Virus record (IMG/VR): IMGVR_UViG_3300008450_000517
Coordinates: 1 to 22,086 of that record
Strand: one strand, 5' to 3'
Length of the DNA: 22,086 bases
Source: a virus
Part shown: positions 14,974-20,929 of the stretch, in pieces
Numbering within the stretch: the stretch's first letter is position 1
Layout: the number at the start of each line of letters is the position of its first letter
The notes under the pieces: generated by a model
Database searches by the model: none
What the model was told of the DNA's origin: nothing
Seen by the model: only the letters and a program-made list of their open reading frames with translations
Made by a program: the position numbers and the translations under genes

Positions 14974-15676
14974 CGTTCCGGGTATTGATTTTTTCGATTA
15001 CCGAGATGATAATTACTATGGTAAATATAAGTATAGAGTACGATTCACTATAGAGGGTATAAGATATGCCACATATGAAAAAAATATTGAAGGTTTAATA
15101 AAGCGATATAACGCTACCACAGGTTGGAAAAAAATCAGAAAAGAAGATTTACCTGTTGTAACTTTTAACTTAGAAGCTCTTAAACTGTTTATAGAACTTC
15201 GCAATTCTTTCAAAGAAAACGTTGCAGGAACAGTTAGAGTAGAACATAATAAAATAGCATTTTTTAGTAATGATTTAAGTTTGTTAAAAACTGTTGAGAC
15301 CATTAAACCGGGAATATATTATGATTATACCGAAGTACAAACTAGCAATTTTATAGGGGTAAAGTCTTTTGTCAATAACCCCAAACATAGATTCAGAGTA
15401 TATCTAAAATCTAAAAAAGTTGAAAATAATTTTGCTATACAACTGAATGATTTATTCAACCGTATTTCGGGATTACATCCTAGCCCGTCTTTAAAATATT
15501 GGGTAAAAGGGTCTACTGACGGTACATCACCTCATTGGAGTTGGCGTTATAGATTTACTAATCCTAATCATTTCATTGATTATGATGATGAAAGCGTGTT
15601 AAGTTATCTATCATTAATGCATGGTGAATTTTTAGGAAAACGCTACAAATTAGAAAAACGACCTGAACCTATCTAA
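14948..15676 (+). CDS. Protein of unknown function overlapping clpA
   Basis: A 242-residue basic protein rich in Tyr and aromatic residues: a FFDYRDDNYYGKYKYRVRF segment, then strand-helix alternation, and a C-terminal WSWRYRFTNPNHFIDYDDES followed by YKLEKRPEP. No enzyme motif is recognised. The start overlaps the last 26 bases of clpA in another frame. ATG 14948 was preferred to the GTG at 14942, with the GGTG stretch upstream as a weak ribosome binding site. Co-expression with dnaJ and clpA follows from the overlap, and an adaptor or substrate role for ClpA is possible but unsupported by motif. Confidence 0.6.
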   Translation: MGLLKSVSDVPGIDFFDYRDDNYYGKYKYRVRFTIEGIRYATYEKNIEGLIKRYNATTGWKKIRKEDLPVVTFNLEALKLFIELRNSFKENVAGTVRVEHNKIAFFSNDLSLLKTVETIKPGIYYDYTEVQTSNFIGVKSFVNNPKHRFRVYLKSKKVENNFAIQLNDLFNRISGLHPSPSLKYWVKGSTDGTSPHWSWRYRFTNPNHFIDYDDESVLSYLSLMHGEFLGKRYKLEKRPEPI

Positions 15677-15679
15677 AAT

Positions 15680-15689
15680 GATAAATACT
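15680..15689 (+). promoter_or_regulatory. Late-promoter-like box GATAAATACT
   Basis: GATAAATACT is an exact copy of the box at 10077, placed 22 bases before ATG 15712. Here the geometry is conventional: initiation near 15694 leaves a leader with AGGG (15700-15703) as ribosome binding site. It probably drives the 15712-18393 group late in infection. Confidence 0.55.
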
Positions 15690-15711
15690 CTATTACAATA
15701 GGGTATATACC

Positions 15712-15876
15712 ATGGCAAAGATTGTCGAAGATGTATTAGTCATCAAATTTAGCAGAATAGTTAAGGACAGTGATGAAGGTACTAGCATAACTAGTGCTGA
15801 AATTCAGGCTGCATTAGAACAAGTCGCCCAAGAATTAGTAGGCGATTCCGTTGTTGTTGAAGTAGAAAGCGCATAA
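15712..15876 (+). CDS. 54-residue protein of unknown function
   Basis: A short gene beginning MAKIVEDVLVIKFSRIVKDS, continuing with a Ser/Thr/Glu stretch, a helix (SAEIQAALEQVAQELVG) and a final beta strand of Val residues (DSVVVEVESA). AGGG at 15700-15703 is a usable ribosome binding site, and a late-promoter-like box lies just upstream. Its TAA overlaps the ATG of the next gene (TAATG at 15874-15878), which supports it being real and translated. The strand-helix-strand pattern suggests a small alpha/beta domain; no family is recognised. Confidence 0.65.
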   Translation: MAKIVEDVLVIKFSRIVKDSDEGTSITSAEIQAALEQVAQELVGDSVVVEVESA

Positions 15877-16211
15877 TGAGCCAAGTTACTACAATAACAT
15901 TATTACCACAGACGCCGCATACGTCGGGGCCTAATGTGACAGGTACTGCACAACCCGGAGCGGGCTATTACATAAATCATAACTATCAAACATTCTCATG
16001 GAGTTTGACTAATTTCACAGGTCTTATTATAATACAAGCTACAATAGTAGATGAGCCTTCTGCTACTGATTGGATTAACATATATACTATTAATGGTACT
16101 AATTTAACTCAAAGAAGTTTTACAAATATACGTGGTAATTTTACATACTTACGTGCTATAGCCGCCGGGTTTACTAATGGGTTAATTGATAACGTTAAGG
16201 TAGCATACTAA
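15876..16211 (+). CDS. Small beta-rich, probably virion-associated protein
   Basis: A 111-residue protein, nearly all beta strand in appearance and rich in Thr, Asn, Gly and aromatics. It has the blocks YQTFSWSLTNFTGLIIIQA, ATDWINIYTI and RGNFTYLRAIAAGFTNGLID. This pattern resembles jelly-roll or carbohydrate-binding-like modules on phage tails, where an FxGxIxIQAT strand and a late GNFxxLRA strand recur. There is no Cys, signal peptide or membrane helix. It begins on the TAATG overlap with the 54-residue gene and ends one base before the next ATG, so three genes run as one unit. The virion role is inferred from composition and the late-type box upstream. Confidence 0.6.
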   Translation: MSQVTTITLLPQTPHTSGPNVTGTAQPGAGYYINHNYQTFSWSLTNFTGLIIIQATIVDEPSATDWINIYTINGTNLTQRSFTNIRGNFTYLRAIAAGFTNGLIDNVKVAY

Positions 16212-16212
16212 A

Positions 16213-18393
16213 ATGGCGGTAGTTGTTGTTTATGGTGGAGGGTTTCAACCCTTTCATGCAGGACATTTGAGCAGTTATGTAGAGGCTAAACGTGCCTTTC
16301 CTGATGCTGAATTCTTTGTTGCCGCCAGCAATGATGTTAAACAACGACCTATTCCTTTTAAAGTAAAGAAGTTTCTAGCACAACAAGCAGGTGTTAGAGA
16401 TGCGTTTGTTGAAGTAAGGCAGCCGCTCAATCCTAAAGAAATTTTAGAAATATTTGACCCTGCAAAAGATATATTTGTATTAGTACGTAGTGAGCGTGAC
16501 CCTATGCCATACACTAAAAAAGATGGTAGTCCCGCATACTTCCAACCATTTGTCAGTTTAGACCAATGTAATCCATATGGTAAAAATGCTTATGTACTAG
16601 TCACAAAGAAAAAAGATTTTACTGTTAATGGTCAAGAAGTATATTCTGGATCACAAGTACGTGACATGTATACTAATGCAGACGATGTAAATAAAGAACA
16701 AATCATTAGTCAGTTATATCCTAAGAGTAGCCACAAAGATACAATCAAACAAGTCTTGGATCAATATTTGCAATCTACACCTAAAACAGTTTTGGAGCCC
16801 AAAGTGCCAGCAGCTAAACAATTAAAGAATAAGAAACTAGCAGAGATGATTAAACAAGCTAGACCTTTACTAAAAGAAGCATCAATTGAAAAGAAAGTAA
16901 AGTTTCTTAAGTTGTTAAAAGATTATGCAATAACAAATATAGAAGAAGCAGTTAGTCCTACGTATGGTGACGTAATTAAAACACGTAATAAGATAGCACA
17001 ACAAACTAATCCTACTCGTAATAAGTTTATATGGAAACGTCCTAATCAGATCCGTGGTAGTTATACTGACCAACAATTAATTTCACAAGGTTTTCGTAAA
17101 TCAGCACAAAACAATCTATGGGGCGGTACACAAGAAATGTGGGATCGTTTATCAGAATCATTGAATGAATTTGCCCCACCAAGTAGAGATGACGGCGGTG
17201 GCGAGAATGATAGAAATCGTAGAATAAGAAAACTATTAGAAATTGCCATACAAGTAGCAAAAGAAAAAAATGTCGATGAATTGGGTATGATACATGCCAT
17301 GAATATGATAGCAGGTGATGACTTTTTCAATACAGCAGTTGAAGGTATATTACCGGACATAACAGATAAAGAATATATGTTTGTGCTACAGAGTGCTTAT
17401 AAAACAGTAAAGCAAGGTTTAGCAGAAGCAAAGAAAAAAAGAAAAAAGAAAAGTAAAAACCGTAGTATTGGAAGATACTTCTTTCCGGGATATGGTTACT
17501 ATGGTGGTAGTGGGGAATCAGGTGAGGGTGGAGGAGATGCCGGCGGTGAAGGTATGGCGGAAGGCGTCCCTCAACCAGGACCAAGTTCAGGTGCTCCAAA
17601 ACAGTTCGGTGCTGATGCCCAAATACAAACTCGCCAAATGACGGTAAAAGATATTATATCATCTATACCCGGTGTGCCTTACTATAACAATGTAGTCGAT
17701 GATTGGGACGCTAAAGATTATAGTTGGGGCGTTACTAAAAAAGTTATAGAGTATGCTACTTACTTGAAGGATCATCCAGAAAGTTTATCAAAGTTGCCAC
17801 CAGCAATAGTATTAAACGGTAAGTTTGAAGATGGTGCCCATAGGGTATCTGCCATATGGTTGCTACAACAAAGAATGGATCCTAAAAATCCATTGTGGAA
17901 AAATGCTAAATTAAATGTTCAATTTGTTAAGCAAGGTGTAGCGGAAGGCTCCTTAAACGAACTTGCACCAGGTGGGAACGGTGGCGACGGTGATGATGAC
18001 AAATATATTCCGCCAGACTTTGGTAAACCTTTCAAAGCAAACTATTTGGGACAGAATAAATTTCAAGTATTTTGTCGCAGACCACAAGATCCATCTAATG
18101 TCATTACATTAATTGCCGAAGTTCAAAAGTATGGACTTGAATGGGAGGATAATTTTGGATTTTGGTTCTTAGACAGCCCTGGTGCTGTGTACCTTAGTTG
18201 GAAGTACGGTGAAATACCATTGCCCAAAGCCATTGATCAGGCTAGAAATCCAGGACATATTCACGATTTAGTCACAGACTATCTAACCAATTCTCCACAT
18301 GCATCTGAGATACAACAAATAGCAACAGAATATTTTGGCTTTACTATGGATGGTGACATGAATGAATCTGTGGATTATTTAGACGAGAAATAA
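16213..18393 (+). CDS. Multi-domain protein: nucleotidyltransferase, ParB-like domain and linker modules
   Basis: A 726-residue mosaic. Residues 1-~188 are a cytidylyltransferase-like nucleotidyltransferase fold (NMNAT/NadM-like) with GGFQPFHAGH (HxGH at 15-18) and SGSQVR (145-150, the SxSxxR-type motif). Then come a Lys-rich helical linker (about 191-245), a basic segment (246-315), a helical module (316-405), a Lys-then-Gly/Tyr-rich segment (406-450), a ParB/sulfiredoxin-like domain with DGAHRVSA (540-547) ending near 578, and an unrecognised C-terminal module (579-726). Module borders fall on LKE-A (222/223), IEE-A (245/246), LSE-S (315/316), LAE-A (405/406), MAE-G (450/451) and VAE-G (578/579). 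These fit the T4 prohead-protease rule (L/I)xE before A/S/G, with V or M allowed. Two modules open with SLNE(F/L)AP and two close with VKQG(L/V)AE. It may be a head-packaged, processed polyprotein or simply a multidomain enzyme. Confidence 0.75.
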   Translation: MAVVVVYGGGFQPFHAGHLSSYVEAKRAFPDAEFFVAASNDVKQRPIPFKVKKFLAQQAGVRDAFVEVRQPLNPKEILEIFDPAKDIFVLVRSERDPMPYTKKDGSPAYFQPFVSLDQCNPYGKNAYVLVTKKKDFTVNGQEVYSGSQVRDMYTNADDVNKEQIISQLYPKSSHKDTIKQVLDQYLQSTPKTVLEPKVPAAKQLKNKKLAEMIKQARPLLKEASIEKKVKFLKLLKDYAITNIEEAVSPTYGDVIKTRNKIAQQTNPTRNKFIWKRPNQIRGSYTDQQLISQGFRKSAQNNLWGGTQEMWDRLSESLNEFAPPSRDDGGGENDRNRRIRKLLEIAIQVAKEKNVDELGMIHAMNMIAGDDFFNTAVEGILPDITDKEYMFVLQSAYKTVKQGLAEAKKKRKKKSKNRSIGRYFFPGYGYYGGSGESGEGGGDAGGEGMAEGVPQPGPSSGAPKQFGADAQIQTRQMTVKDIISSIPGVPYYNNVVDDWDAKDYSWGVTKKVIEYATYLKDHPESLSKLPPAIVLNGKFEDGAHRVSAIWLLQQRMDPKNPLWKNAKLNVQFVKQGVAEGSLNELAPGGNGGDGDDDKYIPPDFGKPFKANYLGQNKFQVFCRRPQDPSNVITLIAEVQKYGLEWEDNFGFWFLDSPGAVYLSWKYGEIPLPKAIDQARNPGHIHDLVTDYLTNSPHASEIQQIATEYFGFTMDGDMNESVDYLDEK
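17407..17955 (+). repeat. Repeated module-border motifs in the mosaic protein
   Basis: Codons at 17407-17430 encode VKQGLAEA and codons at 17926-17952 encode VKQGVAEGS, the same motif 519 bases apart. The sequence after the second border, SLNELAP (17950-17970), matches SLNEFAP (17158-17178) after the earlier LSE border. The repetition lies at domain junctions rather than inside domains. Confidence 0.7.
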
Positions 18394-18407
18394 AAATATT
18401 TCGGGCC

Positions 18408-18444
18408 CCTCTTTATAGTGTAAATATCTTTATCTTTAAAGAGG
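18408..18444 (+). promoter_or_regulatory. Hairpin masking the ribosome binding site of the glycosyltransferase gene
   Basis: CCTCTTTA (18408-18415) is perfectly complementary to TAAAGAGG (18437-18444), with 21 bases between. The 3' arm is the Shine-Dalgarno sequence of ATG 18450. The loop contains TGTAAATA (18419-18426), a T4-late-like box, so RNA begun there would lack the 5' arm and leave the site open. This is the arrangement known from T4 genes e, soc and 49. Confidence 0.65.
18419..18426 (+). promoter_or_regulatory. Late-promoter-like box TGTAAATA inside a hairpin loop
   Basis: TGTAAATA has one mismatch from T4 late TATAAATA and equals the phoH-side box on the minus strand. Expected initiation is near 18432-18433, leaving a leader of about 17 bases that contains AAAGAGG. 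Confidence 0.5.
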
Positions 18445-18449
18445 ACCAA

Positions 18450-19406
18450 ATGGCAACAAAGAAAACAACTAAATCATTAAAAGACGCTAAATCAGAAGCA
18501 AAGACCGTACCCATTGAAAAAGTACAAGAAATTGCTGAACAGGCAGCACAGCAGCAACCAGCTGGCAATCAAGTACAAGTTAATGTAGATTATCTACGCA
18601 CAACAAGGGTACATATTGCAATGCCATGTTATGGTGGTATGCTAACAGAATCAACATTCATGTCATTCATTAAGTGGGCAAATACAGCCCGTCAACTTGG
18701 TATTGATTGGACACTAGAAACAATGGTTAATGAGTCATTGATTTCACGTGCAAGAAATACATTAACTGCTAAGTTTTTAGAACAAAAAGATTCAACTCAT
18801 TTGTTTTTTGTTGACGCAGACATTGGATGGGAACCATGGCATTTACTAGTTCTATTGAACCGTGATGTTGATGTTATCGGTGGACTATATCCAATGAAGA
18901 CAATGCCAATCAAGTGGGTTGTTAATGGATTTGAAGGTGCCGAAGAAGGTGCCGACGGATTACAAGAAGTATCTAAAGCAGGTACAGGTTTCTTGTTAAT
19001 GAAACGTCATGTATTTGAAAAATTAAAAGCACACCCAGCTGTCAAACAATACAAGAACGACATTGGGCTAGATCCAAAGTATGACCAACACTTAAAAACA
19101 TATTTTGATACAGCAGTTCGTCAGAATCGCTATTATAGTGAAGATTGGACATTCTGTGAAAACTGGCGTGATTTAGGTGGTAAAATCTGGATTGACAAAC
19201 GTGTATTACTACGTCACTCCGGATCATATGTATTCTGTATGGAAAATCAACAGCATTTAATGGACACAATTGGTCCAATGTATGTACAAGAATTACAGAA
19301 AAAACAACAACCTTCAGTAGCGACTCCAGTTGATACACAACCTGAAATTGTGCCAACATCTGCCCCTGCTATTAAAAAAGCGGCAGCAAGAAAGAAAAAA
19401 GTTTAA
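18450..19406 (+). CDS. GT-A fold glycosyltransferase
   Basis: A 318-residue glycosyltransferase of the GT2-like kind seen in many phages. Residues 1-50 are a Lys/Ala/Gln-rich tail. The catalytic domain has VHIAMPCYGG (54-63), SRARN (99-103), the DxD-type metal/nucleotide-sugar motif in FFVDADIGW (119-127), GGLYPMK (144-150), GTGFLLMKRHVF (178-189) and a SEDWTFC acid motif (230-236), then a His in LLRHSGSYV (253-261). The C-terminal ~35 residues are again Pro/Thr and Lys/Ala-rich. It probably transfers a sugar to phage DNA, a virion protein or the host surface, and the sequence does not say which. A ribosome binding site (AAAGAGG) lies in a hairpin, suggesting timed translation. A hairpin terminator candidate follows. 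Confidence 0.85.
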   Translation: MATKKTTKSLKDAKSEAKTVPIEKVQEIAEQAAQQQPAGNQVQVNVDYLRTTRVHIAMPCYGGMLTESTFMSFIKWANTARQLGIDWTLETMVNESLISRARNTLTAKFLEQKDSTHLFFVDADIGWEPWHLLVLLNRDVDVIGGLYPMKTMPIKWVVNGFEGAEEGADGLQEVSKAGTGFLLMKRHVFEKLKAHPAVKQYKNDIGLDPKYDQHLKTYFDTAVRQNRYYSEDWTFCENWRDLGGKIWIDKRVLLRHSGSYVFCMENQQHLMDTIGPMYVQELQKKQQPSVATPVDTQPEIVPTSAPAIKKAAARKKKV

Positions 19407-19425
19407 TATAAACTAATCTTAGCAC

Positions 19426-19451
19426 AAACGGCTGGCATCTGTCAGCCGTTT
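19426..19451 (+). terminator. Hairpin, candidate terminator without a clean T run
   Basis: AAACGGCTG (19426-19434) and CAGCCGTTT (19443-19451) form a perfect 9-bp stem with an 8-base loop, 20 bases after the glycosyltransferase stop. Only TTT, part of the stem, and then CCATATTTA follow, so termination may be partial. A new promoter-like box begins at 19463, consistent with a transcription-unit border. Confidence 0.65.
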
Positions 19452-19462
19452 CCATATTTACG

Positions 19463-19472
19463 AATAAATACT
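19463..19472 (+). promoter_or_regulatory. Late-promoter-like box AATAAATACT
   Basis: AATAAATACT lies directly after a terminator-like hairpin. TATTTA (19455-19460) and TAAATA (19465-19470) form an inverted repeat around CGAA. The box ends 2 bases before ATG 19475, leaving no room for a ribosome binding site if RNA starts at the usual distance. Confidence 0.45.
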
Positions 19473-19474
19473 AT

Positions 19475-20917
19475 ATGCAGTTAAACGAACTAGATAATTT
19501 CAGCCTCAGCGATGCGGTCTTCTTTCATGACGAGTTAAATCCCGCTATATTTGCCGGTGACCATATGAAATACGATGTTAGAGAACAACTATTACATATT
19601 GCTGAAGACTTTGTAGAACATCTTGGCATACCGAATATAGACATAGTAGACATTACTATATCAGGTAGTAGTGCAGCCTATTCGTATACAAAATACAGCG
19701 ATATTGACCTACATATTCTAGTTGACATGAACAAATTCTCCGATGATGATGTATATCGTGAACTATTTGATGCTAAAAAAGTCGTATATAATGACCAACA
19801 CGATATTGTTATTAACGGATATGAAGTAGAGTTATACGTACAAGATACAAATCAGCCTGTAATTAGTTTAGGTGAGTATTCAGTAATGAATGACAAGTGG
19901 ATCAAACTTCCTAGAAAACGTAGAGCACATTTAGATCAGGCTGCTACTAAAGCCAAGTTTGAGAAGTTATATAAGTTATCAGAATATGCTGTAAAATCTA
20001 AAAATTTAGAAAAGATAAGACAAGTATTAAAGACAATTAAGAAGTATAGACAAGCAGGATTAGATGTTCATGGGGAGTTTGGTCCTGAGAATTTAGCATT
20101 TAAAGCAATACGTAGTAAAGGTATAATAAAGCATCTATATAATATGGTAGATGAATTGCATAGTAAACAGTTAAGCATACCTGAGAGTAAATTGTTAGGT
20201 CAACTAGATGAAATCATTGACATGCCTCCAGTAAAAAAACGATTGGATATAGAATCAATGTATAATGATTTACAGTACAAAATTAGATACCATGAAGCCA
20301 GTGAATTAACTTCAATAAAATTTTCAATGAAAAATCGTGTATTTCGTGATGGAGATCATGGATTAAAATTTTTCTTATTTAATAAAGATAAACCAGTCTT
20401 TTATCTTGGTATAAGTAAATTCCATGATGGATTTAAAACAGGTGCGGTTGCTAGTAGTCCTGAAGTACAGGGTCAGGGTTTAGGTTGGAAATTATATAAA
20501 GCTGTTAGTGAGTATCTAAATGTACCGTTATATAGTGACAGCACACAAACACCTGACAGTAAGAATGGCATTTGGCAGAAATTGATTCAAAATTATCCTA
20601 AACAAGTTATAGGGTATAATCAAATATTGCGTAGAAATGTTCCTATTAATAACATATATCAAACATTGCCTCAAGATCAATTAAAAGATATAGAGGATGA
20701 TACTAGAAAAAATACATTATTATTAAAGTTATTGCCCATAGCAGTAACAGATATGTATGAGGCATCAGGTTATATCCCTAGTGAAGGTGAAAAGAACGAC
20801 CCTAGATGGGAACGTGCATTAAGTATAGATGTGCATCCAGATACAATGAAAAAGCAGGCTAAGAAATTCGGTTGGAAGATTAGTCGTGCCGGAATTCCCC
20901 CATTGCTAAGAAAATAA
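19475..20917 (+). CDS. Nucleotidyltransferase-GNAT acetyltransferase fusion with C-terminal tag
   Basis: A 480-residue two-domain protein. Residues ~35-150 are a Pol-beta-type (MNT-like) nucleotidyltransferase with TISGSSAAYSYTKYSDIDLH (61-80): GS at 64-65, metal acids D76 and D78, and a third acid probably E119 in VELYVQD. Residues ~280-385 fit a GNAT N-acetyltransferase, with the acetyl-CoA loop VQGQGLGWKLY (331-341; QxxGxG). The C-terminal ~50 residues (from about YEASGYIPSEGEKNDPRW to SRAGIPP) form a short basic tail that I remember as recurring at the ends of unrelated proteins in uncultured phages. Before it, MYE-A (429/430) fits a prohead-protease-type site. Possible roles are nucleotidylating or acetylating a host target or antitoxin. 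ATG 19475 has no ribosome binding site; the next in-frame ATG is codon 31 (nt 19565). Confidence 0.78.
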   Translation: MQLNELDNFSLSDAVFFHDELNPAIFAGDHMKYDVREQLLHIAEDFVEHLGIPNIDIVDITISGSSAAYSYTKYSDIDLHILVDMNKFSDDDVYRELFDAKKVVYNDQHDIVINGYEVELYVQDTNQPVISLGEYSVMNDKWIKLPRKRRAHLDQAATKAKFEKLYKLSEYAVKSKNLEKIRQVLKTIKKYRQAGLDVHGEFGPENLAFKAIRSKGIIKHLYNMVDELHSKQLSIPESKLLGQLDEIIDMPPVKKRLDIESMYNDLQYKIRYHEASELTSIKFSMKNRVFRDGDHGLKFFLFNKDKPVFYLGISKFHDGFKTGAVASSPEVQGQGLGWKLYKAVSEYLNVPLYSDSTQTPDSKNGIWQKLIQNYPKQVIGYNQILRRNVPINNIYQTLPQDQLKDIEDDTRKNTLLLKLLPIAVTDMYEASGYIPSEGEKNDPRWERALSIDVHPDTMKKQAKKFGWKISRAGIPPLLRK

Positions 20918-20929
20918 GGACAATAATAA

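Noticed and set aside
16213-16780. A simple NAD-salvage NMN adenylyltransferase gene
   Set aside because: The motifs fit the fold, but the domain is the first of several on one 726-residue protein, so a plain metabolic assignment would ignore most of the gene.
18394-18415. A terminator around the GGGCCC stretch after the mosaic gene
   Set aside because: GGGCCC is only a short palindrome with no usable stem and no T run; the pairing with 18437-18444 explains the region better.
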